A stretch of 41,302 nucleotides of DNA from JANMEX01 sp041751995 (GCA_041751995.1 JBGSHY010000063.1:1-41302), one strand, 5' to 3'. Numbered from the stretch's first letter, positions 1 through 8,235 are shown. Notes: generated by a model from the sequence alone, not told the origin. Made by a program: numbers and translations.

Positions 1-924
1 GGCGGAAGACGCCACCGCCTGCCGCTTCCGCTCAAACAGCCGCGACTGTCCGCCGGAAAGCCTTGCGGCAAGGCTTGCCAGCGTCGCTTCAAGCTCGGCC
101 TTCACCGGCACGGCGATTTCCGCCGCCCCGGTCGGTGTCGGCGCGCGCACGTCGGCGGCATAGTCAATCAGTGTCCAGTCGGTCTCGTGCCCGACGGCGG
201 AAATCACCGGAATGTCCGACGCGGCCACGGCGCGCACGACGATCTCGTCATTGAAGCCCCAAAGATCCTCCAGCGATCCGCCGCCGCGCGCCACGATGAT
301 GACGTCCGGACGGGCGATGCCGAGCGCCGGATCGAGTGCATTGAACCCGTTCACCGCCGCCGCCACTTCCGGTCCGCAGGTCTCACCTTGCACCCGCACT
401 GGCCAAACGATGACGTGTAACGGAAACCGGTCGGTTATCCGGTGTATGATGTCGCGGATAACCGCGCCGGTCGGAGACGTCACCACGCCGATTACCCTTG
501 GCATAAAGGGCAAAAGCTGCTTGGCCCCTTCCGCAAACAGGCCTTCAGCGGAAAGCTTGCGTTTGCGCTCCTCCAGAAGGGCCATCAGCGCGCCTGCCCC
601 GGCCGGCTCGATCTGCTCAATGACGATCTGGTATTTCGACGAGCCGGGGAAAGTGGTCAGCTTGCCGGTGGCGATCACTTCCATTCCCTCTTCAGGCAGG
701 AACTTCAGTTTCGACATCGATCCGCGCCAGACCACGGCTTCCAAACGCGACTTGTCGTCCTTCAGCGAGAAATAGGCATGACCCGAGGAATGCGGCCCGC
801 GGTAGCCGGAAATCTCACCGCGCACCCGCACATTGCCGAAACTGTCCTCGACGAGCCGCTTCAGCGCCCCGGAAATCTCCGAAACGGTAAACTCAGCGGC
901 ATTGGTTGGCGATTCGTCACTCAT
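1..924 (-). CDS. xseA: Exodeoxyribonuclease VII large subunit, C-terminal part missing
   Basis: The gene starts at 924 and runs off the left edge, so 308 N-terminal codons are visible. Exonuclease VII degrades single-stranded DNA to oligonucleotides; this large subunit carries the catalytic domain and works with XseB in the cytoplasm. The N-terminal OB-fold is recognisable (FTVSEISGALKRLVED, then VRVRGEISGYRGPHSSGHAY). It is followed by the catalytic domain with PRVIGVVTSPTGAVIRDI, VARGGGSLEDLWGFND and SAVGHETDWTLIDYAADVRA, all characteristic of XseA. The family is usually about 400-530 residues, so roughly the last third lies outside. It is divergent from the membrane-protein gene at 1020, with 95 bp between them. 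The assignment is secure. Confidence 0.96.
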   Translation of the reverse strand, partial: MSDESPTNAAEFTVSEISGALKRLVEDSFGNVRVRGEISGYRGPHSSGHAYFSLKDDKSRLEAVVWRGSMSKLKFLPEEGMEVIATGKLTTFPGSSKYQIVIEQIEPAGAGALMALLEERKRKLSAEGLFAEGAKQLLPFMPRVIGVVTSPTGAVIRDIIHRITDRFPLHVIVWPVRVQGETCGPEVAAAVNGFNALDPALGIARPDVIIVARGGGSLEDLWGFNDEIVVRAVAASDIPVISAVGHETDWTLIDYAADVRAPTPTGAAEIAVPVKAELEATLASLAARLSGGQSRLFERKRQAVASSA

Positions 925-1019
925 GCCGCCATCAGCGGCAAACCCGGCGCGCACGTCAAGCGCGGGTTTTTATCGATCGCGAAAACCAAATCAAAACGGA
1001 TAGTCTGTATAACTGCGGC

Positions 1020-1487
1020 ATGAGCGGATCTGTGTTGCATTACGACTTGCCCAACACCAATTTTCAGCGGACCATTTTTACAGCCGCCGGGCTGTTTGCG
1101 CTCATCATTTGCCCATATGAACTCTGGCGTGGTGTCTGGCCGCTGAATTTCACAACGCCCTTCTTCGGCTTTATCATGCTCGGCGGCATGAGCGTCGGCG
1201 CTGGCATCGTCTATGCAGGCGCTTTCACTCCGTCGGTCGATTACCGGTTTAGTCGCGGCTTCCTCGTCGTCGATTGGCACTATCTCTGGGGCGGCACCCG
1301 CCAAACCCTCCGCGCCGCCGACATTATGGCCATCACAGTTGAGCGTCGCGAACAAATGGAAGGCGCGGACGACTGGTACGCGGTGATCAAACTCACCGCA
1401 GGCCGCCCGCTCTCGTCAAGGCCGTTGTCCACCAAGGAAGCCGCTGAACGGCAGGCGGCTGAATTCAGGTCGGCTTTGGGAATGTGA
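1020..1487 (+). CDS. Small membrane protein, function unknown
   Basis: This gene encodes 155 residues starting MSGSVLHYDLP. Two hydrophobic segments (about residues 19-35 and 43-65) suggest a membrane hairpin. The C-terminal half is soluble and contains a beta-rich stretch (VDYRFSRGFLVVDWHYLWGG) followed by an AADIMAITVE segment and a charged helix. This plan resembles small proteins with a two-helix anchor and a PH-like cytoplasmic domain, but I do not recognise a named family. I chose the ATG at 1020 rather than an upstream in-frame start because the upstream part would overlap the xseA start. The gene is divergent from xseA and convergent with the LysR gene that ends at 1544. Confidence 0.6.
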   Translation: MSGSVLHYDLPNTNFQRTIFTAAGLFALIICPYELWRGVWPLNFTTPFFGFIMLGGMSVGAGIVYAGAFTPSVDYRFSRGFLVVDWHYLWGGTRQTLRAADIMAITVERREQMEGADDWYAVIKLTAGRPLSSRPLSTKEAAERQAAEFRSALGM

Positions 1488-1543
1488 GCGGAGGTGGCGC
1501 GCGTCCACCTTCCCCGCAACGGGGACGGCAGGCAAGCATCACA

Positions 1544-2476
1544 TTACCATCGTGGCTGCAACCCGGCCCCAGCCCGCTTCAGCCGTATCTCGCCTTCAAA
1601 CCCCGGCGAGGTCAGATTGTCGAGGCTCTCCAATATATGCTGCGCCATGGCTTCGATGATCGGCGAGCGGCGACCTCGGGCGCGGATGAGGCCGATTTCG
1701 ACGTCGGGAAGGAGGAGGAAGCCATCGGCTTCGCCGAGAACACGCATGCCGGGGCGCAGCGAACATTCGGCCAGCACCGAGACGGCAAGGCCTGCCAGCA
1801 CCGAGGCGATCAGCACGGTGGCGGACCAGGAGGTGAACAGCACGCGGTGCTCGCGCTTCATGTTGGACAAGGCTTCCGAGGCGGAACGGCGCCAGACGCA
1901 ATTCGGACGGCCGAAGGCAAGTGGCAGGATCGGCTCTTCATGAACGGAATGGTTGGCCGACGTGACCCACAACAACGGCTCGCGGCGGACAATTTCCGAA
2001 TAGCCTTGTTCGGGCACATGGGTGATGAGCGCCAAGTCTATGGCGCCGCGGTTGACCTGTTCGATGAGGTTCACCGTCGGCTCGCAGATGATCGACAGCT
2101 CGACCCGTGGGTTTGAGCGGGCAAACCGCGCCATGATCTCGGGCAGGAACCTGTCGGCATAATCATCCGGCATGCCGATGCGGATATGGCCTTCCAGCTT
2201 GGTGTCGTCGAATGCCAGCACCGTTTCCGAATTCAGCCGCAGCATGCGCCGGGCGAAGTTCAACAGCTTTTCGCCATCTTCCGTGAGCCGGTTGTTGCGG
2301 CCGTCCTTTTCGAACAGCGTCTTGCCGATCCGCTCCTCAAGCCGGCGCATCTGCATGGAGACGGCGGACTGGGTCTTGTGCACCTCGTCGGCAGCGCGAG
2401 TGAACGACCCGGCATCGGAAATGGCGACGAATGTCTGCAATTGGTCGAGATCAAGCGGCGTGGCCATGGGGTCCAT
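1544..2476 (-). CDS. LysR-family transcriptional regulator, LsrB/VtlR-like
   Basis: A 310-residue LysR regulator. A winged helix-turn-helix lies at residues 8-66 (LDQLQTFVAISDAGSFTRAA, then KTQSAVSMQMRRLEERIG), followed by a periplasmic-binding-like effector domain. The N-terminus and the segment GHIRIGMPDDYADRFLPEI look like the rhizobial LsrB and Brucella VtlR group; I judge this from memory of the family. VtlR is known to activate small DUF1127 genes, and a DUF1127 gene lies divergently 178 bp away, which fits. LsrB proteins are reported to sense oxidative stress through cysteines; this one has three (131, 193, 238), which I have not aligned to them. MATPLDLDQ, three codons in, is an equally good start. 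Confidence 0.9.
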   Translation of the reverse strand: MDPMATPLDLDQLQTFVAISDAGSFTRAADEVHKTQSAVSMQMRRLEERIGKTLFEKDGRNNRLTEDGEKLLNFARRMLRLNSETVLAFDDTKLEGHIRIGMPDDYADRFLPEIMARFARSNPRVELSIICEPTVNLIEQVNRGAIDLALITHVPEQGYSEIVRREPLLWVTSANHSVHEEPILPLAFGRPNCVWRRSASEALSNMKREHRVLFTSWSATVLIASVLAGLAVSVLAECSLRPGMRVLGEADGFLLLPDVEIGLIRARGRRSPIIEAMAQHILESLDNLTSPGFEGEIRLKRAGAGLQPRW

Positions 2477-2654
2477 CCATACATAACGGGCAATGATGGT
2501 TCACATTAAAAACATTCGTTTGTTAAATCAATCACCCATGCATAGATTATTCACATGCAGAACAAGGGGCGGAACTGACCGCCACCGCCACTCCGGAATC
2601 TGGGATTCCGGGCGCGGGAAACTGTTGCCTGCGCGTCACGAAAGGACCAAAGCC
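2477..2654. promoter_or_regulatory. Divergent LysR/DUF1127 control region with palindrome
   Basis: This 178-bp region separates two divergent genes. The half nearer the LysR gene is AT-rich. It carries two copies of TTCACAT (2500-2506 and 2550-2556), exactly 50 bp apart, which could be half-sites. A perfect 8-bp palindrome, CCGGAATC-tgg-GATTCCGG, sits at 2593-2611 in the presumed leader of the DUF1127 gene. It lacks a following T-run, so it is not a terminator. No site was matched to a published LysR box; the operator role is inferred from the arrangement. Confidence 0.4.
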
Positions 2655-2939
2655 ATGACCACGATTGATTGCTGCGAAACTGTAAAGCCCACCGGCGCTC
2701 GCGCCGCATTGGCGGCTGTCGCTGTCGCCACCGTGGAAAAAGCCGCGTCCATGCTGCGCGCCTGGCAGAATCGCCGCCAGCTCTACAAGCTCGGCGACTT
2801 GAATGACCGCGAACTGGCGGACATCGGCCTGTCGCGCTCGGACCTGTTCGTCGCCCGCGATGTGCCCGCGCATGTTGACCCGACTGCCCGCCTCGGCGCT
2901 CTTGCCGAGATCAACCGCAGGAAGGCCGCTTCGCGCTGA
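2655..2939 (+). CDS. DUF1127 small basic protein
   Basis: A 94-residue protein. The DUF1127 (YjiS-like) signature is clear at residues 36-62: WQNRRQLYKLGDLNDRELAD followed by IGLSRSDL. An alanine-rich N-terminal helix (residues 13-31) and a short tail extend beyond it. DUF1127 proteins are small arginine-rich proteins of poorly known role; in alphaproteobacteria some bind RNA or affect phosphate and carbon metabolism. The start is the ATG preceded by AAAGGA (about 2640-2645). The gene is monocistronic: it is divergent from the LysR gene and followed by a good terminator at 2995. Control by the neighbouring regulator is likely by analogy with Brucella VtlR. Confidence 0.85.
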   Translation: MTTIDCCETVKPTGARAALAAVAVATVEKAASMLRAWQNRRQLYKLGDLNDRELADIGLSRSDLFVARDVPAHVDPTARLGALAEINRRKAASR

Positions 2940-2994
2940 ATTTCGCAAAGTTCCCGCAGGCAACAACTCCCGGTACCCCGGCGCCTGCTGACTG

Positions 2995-3032
2995 GCCCGG
3001 CTGCTTCCCCCGCAGCCGGGCATTTTCGTTTT
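2995..3032 (+). terminator. Rho-independent terminator of the DUF1127 gene
   Basis: A perfect 10-bp stem (GCCCGGCTGC / GCAGCCGGGC) with a 7-base C-rich loop is followed by attttcgtttt. It ends on the stop codon of the convergent DUF937 gene. Confidence 0.85.
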
Positions 3033-4041
3033 AGCGTTGGCGATCCATGCCCTTTAGATACTGGTCGAAAATTGACTCCAGGCCTTTCTGGTAAGTTTCC
3101 TGCGTCTTCTTGCCGGTCTCGAACATATCGCCCCAAGGATTGTTCGACGGGGCAGATTTGCGGCGCGGCTGTGGTGCTTCCTCTTCCGGTTCCTGCGCGC
3201 TCGGGCTGCCGCTCTTCATCATCTCTTCCAGCATTTTTCCGAATGGATTGTTGCCCGCGCCCGATTGACCGGAAGAAGCCTGGCCGCCGCCCAGAATGTC
3301 TTTCAGGATGTTGCCGAGCGGATTGTCTGCCGGGGCAGGCGCCTGTTGCGGCTGTGGCGTTTGCGTTCCGGTTGCGCCCTTGAGAATCTGATCAAGCATG
3401 TCGCCCCAAGGGTTGCCGCTTGGCGCCGGTGCCTGTGGCTGTTGCGGCGCTTGCCCGCCGGTTGTGCCTTTCAGGATCTGGCCGAGCACGTCTCCCCACG
3501 GATTGCCGCTTGGCGCCGGTGCCTGTTGCGGCTGGGCCTGTCCGCCCGCCTGCTTCATCATCTCTTCGATCACCTGACCGAACACGTTTCCGCCCGCACC
3601 AAGACCCGCCGCACCGAAACCGCCGGCCATCTGGTTCTGCATGCCGCCTGACAGCATCGAGGCCATCGCCGGAAGCATTTGCTTGAGAATGTCCTGTCCA
3701 ATGCCCGTCGCCTGCGCCGCCTGTGCAGCAACCGCGCGCGACACATCCTTCGAGCCGAACAATTGGCCCAGAATGTCATTGCCTGCCTGTATGCCAGAAG
3801 GATTGAACGCGCTGGCGGCATTGTTGAAATAGTTCGCATGGCCACCGGTCAGCATCGACTGGATGAGACCGCCCATGTCCATCGGATTGGCGGCATTGCG
3901 CTTCAGCCCGATCGAAAATGCCGGAAGCAACGCCTCGACTGCAGATTGGACCTGCGCCTGACTGAGGCCGAATTGCCTTGCCATCTGGTTCATGGCATCG
4001 CCGCCATTGGCTTTCATAAACATTTCAAACAGCGGCAACAT
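3031..4041 (-). CDS. DUF937 family protein with NPWG tandem repeats
   Basis: A 336-residue protein. The first ~130 residues are a DUF937 domain (MLPLFEMFMKANGG, FGLSQAQVQSAVEALLPAF, ILGQLFGS), an all-helical domain of unknown function. The rest is low complexity, with proline/glutamine/alanine linkers and a repeated amphipathic motif N-P-[WLF]-G-x-[VMI]-[LF]. The motif occurs at residues 180, 210, 240, 265 and 301, with a relative (NVFGQVI) at 152; the first three full copies are exactly 30 residues apart. No signal peptide or membrane helix is visible. I chose the start at 4041 because AGGAG lies just upstream and the DUF937 domain begins there. The product may be a multivalent binding protein, but the function is unknown. 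Confidence 0.8.
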   Translation of the reverse strand: MLPLFEMFMKANGGDAMNQMARQFGLSQAQVQSAVEALLPAFSIGLKRNAANPMDMGGLIQSMLTGGHANYFNNAASAFNPSGIQAGNDILGQLFGSKDVSRAVAAQAAQATGIGQDILKQMLPAMASMLSGGMQNQMAGGFGAAGLGAGGNVFGQVIEEMMKQAGGQAQPQQAPAPSGNPWGDVLGQILKGTTGGQAPQQPQAPAPSGNPWGDMLDQILKGATGTQTPQPQQAPAPADNPLGNILKDILGGGQASSGQSGAGNNPFGKMLEEMMKSGSPSAQEPEEEAPQPRRKSAPSNNPWGDMFETGKKTQETYQKGLESIFDQYLKGMDRQR

Positions 4042-4155
4042 GGCATATCTCCTCAAAAGTGCAGGCCATATCAAACGACAAGCACACCGCGTGTGCAAGG
4101 CGGTTTTTGACTCTGGATCATGACCATTATGTCGAACGGCAGCGAAATCAGTCGC

Positions 4156-5529
4156 TCAATAGGCATAAGCCAAAAAAGCCGGGTCCACGGACTTGCCCCA
4201 AGCTGTATTGTATTCGCGGATCATCTGCTCGGAAAGCGTTGTCCCGCGGGCGACAACCTCATCGAGAGGCGAAAGGAAGCCGCTTTCGTCCTGGCCGTCG
4301 CTGTCGAGCCTTTTTCGCGCAACGAGACCGGCGTGGCTGATGTTCAGAACCTCTCGCGCCACATCCAGCAGCGTGCCGTTCCGCCATGGCGTCTTCAGCC
4401 CCATGACCGGCACTGTATTGCGCATGTGCATGACGTCGTCATAGCGCCAGTCACGCGTCAGCACTTCTGCCGCAGAAAGCGACGCCTCGTCATAGAGCAG
4501 CCCGACCCAGAATGCAGGCAGGGCCGTCAGCCGCCGCCAGGGGCCACCGTCCGCGCCACGCATTTCGAGATAGCGCTTGAGCCGGACGTCCGGGAACAGC
4601 GTGCCCAAATGGTTGGTCCAGTCGCCGATGTTCGGCTCGACGCCGGGAATGCGCTTGGAAAGCGCGCCGTTCATGAACTGGCGGAAGGTGACGTCCGTCG
4701 CTTCGTGATAATGGCCATCGCGCAAAACGAAATACATCGGCACATCCAGCGCCCATTCGACATAGTCGGCAAAGCCGAATGAGTTGTTGAACAGGAAGGT
4801 CGGCACCCCTGAACGCTGGTTGTCGGTGTCGCGCCAGATATCGCCGCGCCAGGACTGGAAGCCGTTCAGTTTGCCATCGGTGAAAGGAGAAGCGGCAAAC
4901 AGGGCAGTCGAAAGCGGTTGCAGCTTGATCGAAGTCAGCATCTTGCGGCGCATGTCGTCTTCGGACGAAAAATCGACGTTCACCTGAATGGTGCAGGTGC
5001 GGTACATCATGTCGAGACCCTTGGTGCCGACCTTCGGCATGTAGGAGGACATGATGTCATAGCGCGATTTCGGCATGCGCGGGGTTTCGGCCAGCGTCCA
5101 CTTCGGCGATCCGCCCATCCCTAAAAACTTGATGCCCAGCGGTTCGGCAATCTCGCGCAGCTGCGCCAGATGGGCGTTGGCCTCACGGCATGTCTGGTGC
5201 ACGGTTTCGAGTGGCGCGCCGGACAATTCGAATTGTCCGCCCGGTTCCAGCGAAATTGCACCATGCCCTGTCGGCTCGACAAGGCCAATAATGTTGGCGC
5301 CGTCCATGATCGGCTCCCAGCCGAGCATCGACTGCATGCCTTCCAACAGCGCCTTGATGCCGCGCGGCCCGTCATAGGGGACCGGCCGGTTGTCATCAGT
5401 GTAAAACGGGAATTTCTCGTGTTCGGTGCCTAGCCGCCAGCGCTCTTTCGGTTTGCAGCCCGAGGCAATATATTCAACCAGCGATGCCGCACCTTCGATG
5501 GGCGTCAAATCCGTCATGTCCCGCGCCAT
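4156..5529 (-). CDS. gshA: Glutamate-cysteine ligase, plant/alphaproteobacterial type
   Basis: A 457-residue enzyme of the GCS2 family. It joins L-glutamate and L-cysteine using ATP, the first and rate-limiting step of glutathione synthesis in the cytoplasm. Diagnostic segments are WRLGTEHEKFPF (residues 31-42), DGANIIGLVEPTGHGAISLE, GGQFELSGAPLETVHQTC, YRTCTIQVNVDFSSE and SWRGDIWRDTDNQRSG. The length matches the family (about 455-460). It is the last gene of a minus-strand run after the unknown gene at 6401 and rsmE, starting 102 bp downstream of rsmE. MTDLTPIE, four codons in, is an alternative start. I recall gshA being a reported LsrB target in Sinorhizobium, and an LsrB-like gene lies about 1.7 kb away. 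Confidence 0.96.
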   Translation of the reverse strand: MARDMTDLTPIEGAASLVEYIASGCKPKERWRLGTEHEKFPFYTDDNRPVPYDGPRGIKALLEGMQSMLGWEPIMDGANIIGLVEPTGHGAISLEPGGQFELSGAPLETVHQTCREANAHLAQLREIAEPLGIKFLGMGGSPKWTLAETPRMPKSRYDIMSSYMPKVGTKGLDMMYRTCTIQVNVDFSSEDDMRRKMLTSIKLQPLSTALFAASPFTDGKLNGFQSWRGDIWRDTDNQRSGVPTFLFNNSFGFADYVEWALDVPMYFVLRDGHYHEATDVTFRQFMNGALSKRIPGVEPNIGDWTNHLGTLFPDVRLKRYLEMRGADGGPWRRLTALPAFWVGLLYDEASLSAAEVLTRDWRYDDVMHMRNTVPVMGLKTPWRNGTLLDVAREVLNISHAGLVARKRLDSDGQDESGFLSPLDEVVARGTTLSEQMIREYNTAWGKSVDPAFLAYAY

Positions 5530-5631
5530 CGTCAGTCCCGTCCCGATTTATGAATTCTTGTGATCGTCAAATGGACAATCGGCGGATGAACTTCAAGCGC
5601 ATTTTGGTGAACGGTTGGTGACAGGCATTGA

Positions 5632-6369
5632 TCAATGCCAATCGCCGATGATTGCCTGAACCACAGCCAATGCCGCCACCGCTGCCGTATCGGCCCGCAA
5701 AATGCGCGGCCCGAGCGGAATCGCTGTGACAAACGGCAGTGATCGCAAGGTCTGGCGCTCTGGTTCGGAAAAGCCGCCTTCCGGCCCGATCAGTACAGCA
5801 AGACGATTGTCACGGATGGAGCCGAGCTTGCCGAGCGGATTGTTGGTCGCTGCATCCTCGTCGCAGAAAATGATCCGGCGGGAGGCGTCCCATCCAGACA
5901 GCAGCGCATCAAGTTTCGCCGGTTCATGCACAATCGGCACCGACAAAATGCCGCACTGTTCCGCAGCCTCGATCACATTGGCCTGAAGCCGGTCTATGCC
6001 AACTTTCTGCACCTGAGTATGCTGTGTAAGCACAGGCTGGATCGTCCCAGCGCCCATTTCCACCGCTTTTTGCACCAGATAGTCCAGCCGGCCGACCTTC
6101 AACGGCGCAAACAGGAAGTGCAGATCCGGATGGGGCGGCTGCGGACGGGTCTGTTCAGTTGGTGTCAGTGACAGCTTCTTTTTACCCGCAAAGCCAAGCG
6201 TTGCTTTCCATTCGCCGTCGCGTCCATTGAATAGCAGCACTTGCGCGCCCTCTCCCATGCGCAACACATTGGCCAGATAGTTGAATTGTTCCGGCGAAGC
6301 CGCGATCGGCTGGCCTTCGCTGAGTGGAACACCGATGAAAAGCCGTTGCATGGTGTAGTTTGCGCGCAT
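5632..6369 (-). CDS. rsmE: 16S rRNA (uracil-1498-N3)-methyltransferase
   Basis: RsmE methylates U1498 of 16S rRNA in the assembled 30S subunit, using S-adenosylmethionine. The 245-residue protein has an N-terminal PUA-like part (MQRLFIGVPL, FNYLANVLRMGEGAQVLLFN) and a C-terminal SPOUT knot. The knot carries LIGPEGGFSEPE and LGPRILRADTAAVAAL, both signature motifs. I chose the start at 6369 (MRANYTMQRLF), which gives normal family length; the ATG at 6351 is also possible. It lies 31 bp downstream of the gene ending at 6401 and 102 bp upstream of gshA, so the three may be cotranscribed. Confidence 0.95.
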   Translation of the reverse strand: MRANYTMQRLFIGVPLSEGQPIAASPEQFNYLANVLRMGEGAQVLLFNGRDGEWKATLGFAGKKKLSLTPTEQTRPQPPHPDLHFLFAPLKVGRLDYLVQKAVEMGAGTIQPVLTQHTQVQKVGIDRLQANVIEAAEQCGILSVPIVHEPAKLDALLSGWDASRRIIFCDEDAATNNPLGKLGSIRDNRLAVLIGPEGGFSEPERQTLRSLPFVTAIPLGPRILRADTAAVAALAVVQAIIGDWH

Positions 6370-6400
6370 GGTACTTGGTGGCTGATTGCGGGCAGGGCCG

Positions 6401-7033
6401 TCAAGCCCCGGCTGTCGGATGCCATGTTGGGGAGTATCCATTTCGCAAGGCGGTAACCGAGACCGGCGGTGTCAACAGAACTGGATTTCGCGCAGATACC
6501 TGATCCCAATTCAATTTTTCGCCATATCCGCCAAAATCCCATGCCAAAGCCAATGAACCCCGCCGTGCGAACATTTGTGTGCCAAGGGCAACCATCGCGC
6601 CATCCGGAAGCCGGCTGCAAATTCCGGCCTCAATGTGCGGTCTTTCGCCAAGCCGCTCGCCATGAAGTTTCGCATCAAGCGCGTCCGCCCTGAATGAGTC
6701 GCCAAGTTCGGGTGCAACAGCCGCACAAAAGCGCCTGAAATCTTCCCTCCTGCATTCCGCACAGGGGCGGTGTCCGGCCGAAAGCGCAGTCACCTCATCG
6801 AGGAAAAAAAGTTCGGTATAGCCATTGCCCATCAATACCCGCTTGCGCCCCTTGAATTCAGTCAGACAAATGATCCACCGCCGCGAAGCAAACCTCCGCT
6901 TCAAAAGCATTTTCGTCGCCGGATCATGAATTTTTCCGCCGCGATTGCCCATGAACAGGCCGCGTGCCGGATTGGCGTGGATAGCCCCGAGCGGATCGAC
7001 GCGGTTCTGCAATGACTTGGCTGCCATCTCCAT
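6401..7033 (-). CDS. Conserved-looking protein with an Ada-like half zinc motif
   Basis: A 210-residue cytoplasmic protein that I do not recognise as a named family. Residues about 12-72 are basic (NPARGLFMGNRGG, LLKRRFASRRWI). The segment FFLDEVTALSAGHRPCAEC followed by RREDFRRF resembles the second half of the Ada zinc-binding module (A-x-x-A-G-[FY]-R-P-C-x-x-C-R). The other cysteine pair of Ada is not evident. The remainder has no motif I know. ATG at 7033 or 7027 could be the start. It precedes rsmE by 31 bp on the same strand, and is divergent from the amidotransferase gene at 7100. A nucleic-acid or repair role is conceivable from the zinc-like motif but unproven. Confidence 0.6.
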   Translation of the reverse strand: MEMAAKSLQNRVDPLGAIHANPARGLFMGNRGGKIHDPATKMLLKRRFASRRWIICLTEFKGRKRVLMGNGYTELFFLDEVTALSAGHRPCAECRREDFRRFCAAVAPELGDSFRADALDAKLHGERLGERPHIEAGICSRLPDGAMVALGTQMFARRGSLALAWDFGGYGEKLNWDQVSARNPVLLTPPVSVTALRNGYSPTWHPTAGA

Positions 7034-7099
7034 TTATCTCTTGTTAACCATACATAGCCGATTATGAATTGTCTCAGGCAACACCAAGACAAAGCGCAC

Positions 7100-7807
7100 A
7101 TGAACGTCCTCATCGTCCAGAACTTTGATTCCACCGGCCTCGGCCAGGTCTGCACCGCGCTGAAGGAAAAGGGCGTCGCGCGCGACTACCGCAAGCCATA
7201 CCTCGGGGAAACGTTGCCGCAGGATTGCTCGGAGCATGACGCCATAGTCGTCCTCGGCGGCGGCCAAAGCGCTGTCGACGATCACATCCACCCCTATCTG
7301 CCGAGCCTCGCCGCGCTGATGCGCGACTTTGCCGACAGTGGCAAGGCGGCGCTCGGCATATGTCTTGGCAGCCAGATTCTTGCCCGCGCCTATGGCGCAA
7401 CCAACCTCATCGGCAAGGCTCCTGAGTTCGGCTGGCAAAAAATCGCGCTAACCGACGAGGGCAAAACTGACCCGGTGCTTGGCGCGGTTCCCGGCCATTT
7501 CCCGATTTTCCAGTGGCACGACGATACGTTCACGCTGCCCGAAGGCGCCATCCGTCTCGCGTCCAACAATGCCACCCCCAACCAGGCCTTCCGCGTCGGC
7601 CGCGCCGGCTACGGCATCCAGTTTCACTTTGAAGCGGATCGCCCTCTGGTCGAAAAATGGAACGCCCGTTTTCCGGACGATATCGCGCGGAAAGACCCGG
7701 ACTGGTTTGACAACTACCCGGTTCATGCGCAGGAACACGGACCGCATGCCGATGCGGCAGGCCTGGCTATTGCACGCGCGTGGGTTGGGCAAATCCAGGC
7801 GCTTTGA
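7100..7807 (+). CDS. Type 1 glutamine amidotransferase
   Basis: A 235-residue stand-alone class I glutamine amidotransferase. Such domains release ammonia from glutamine for a partner synthase; related free-standing members act as gamma-glutamyl hydrolases or transferases. The oxyanion segment VVLGGGQSAVDD precedes the nucleophile elbow GICLGSQ (Cys88). The histidine-glutamate pair is in YGIQFHFEADRP (His176, Glu178), so the triad is complete. The start at 7100 (MNVLIVQNF) is where homology of this fold begins; an in-frame ATG at 7064 would add 12 unlikely residues. There is no biosynthetic partner next door, so the substrate cannot be assigned. It resembles the GMP synthase-like amidotransferases of unknown substrate. 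Confidence 0.88.
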   Translation: MNVLIVQNFDSTGLGQVCTALKEKGVARDYRKPYLGETLPQDCSEHDAIVVLGGGQSAVDDHIHPYLPSLAALMRDFADSGKAALGICLGSQILARAYGATNLIGKAPEFGWQKIALTDEGKTDPVLGAVPGHFPIFQWHDDTFTLPEGAIRLASNNATPNQAFRVGRAGYGIQFHFEADRPLVEKWNARFPDDIARKDPDWFDNYPVHAQEHGPHADAAGLAIARAWVGQIQAL

Positions 7808-7847
7808 CGCAGTCCGTCCGTATTTTCATGCAACTGCGGGGTTGTGG

Positions 7848-7856
7848 TGCTATAAT
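7848..7856 (+). promoter_or_regulatory. Extended -10 promoter
   Basis: TGC followed by TATAAT is a perfect extended -10 element, 35 bp upstream of the start codon of the small secreted protein gene. No convincing -35 box lies at the usual distance, as expected of extended -10 promoters. The ribosome site AAGGAG follows at about 7878. Confidence 0.65.
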
Positions 7857-7890
7857 GCTTCTTGAGGGTCGAAGCTAAGGAGTTACCTCC

Positions 7891-8235
7891 ATGCATCGTT
7901 ACCTGAAAAGCATAGCTGCGCTATTTGTATGCTCCGTTGCTTTGGCATTCGCCGTGCCAGCAAATGCGCAAACGCATCAGAAACCGCCGCCAACCCATGA
8001 AGAAAGTGACAACGGCACCTTTGTGGTTATCGACTGCAAGAAGAATCCGTTTGCGGTTGGATGCCCGCCTCAACAAAAATACCCCAAGGCGGCTTCAAAA
8101 GACGAATGCAGTTGTGAACTGAATCGTGTCAATGTCGGCAAGCGGACATTGTGGGTGCGCAATTGCTATGTGCAATTGCCTGATCGGACGATCTACTACT
8201 GCAAGAATCCGATCCATATTCCGCCGAAGAAATAA
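7891..8235 (+). CDS. Small secreted six-cysteine protein
   Basis: A 114-residue protein with a typical Sec signal peptide: MHRYLK, a hydrophobic core ending in LAFAVP, then ANA before QTHQ, so cleavage is likely after residue 26. The mature part of about 88 residues is basic and holds six cysteines (in VIDCKK, VGCPP, ECSCEL, RNCYV and YYCKN), enough for three disulfide bonds in the periplasm or outside. I recognise no family. It has its own strong-looking promoter (TGCTATAAT) and an AAGGAG ribosome site, and is followed by a GC-rich hairpin at 8257. It therefore looks like a well-expressed single gene. Its role is unknown. Confidence 0.75.
   Translation: MHRYLKSIAALFVCSVALAFAVPANAQTHQKPPPTHEESDNGTFVVIDCKKNPFAVGCPPQQKYPKAASKDECSCELNRVNVGKRTLWVRNCYVQLPDRTIYYCKNPIHIPPKK

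Noticed and set aside
1488..1543. Terminator between the small membrane protein and the LysR gene
   Set aside because: Short GC-rich inverted repeats (AGGTGG/CCACCT and CCCC/GGGG) exist, but neither is followed by a T-run and the stems are short.
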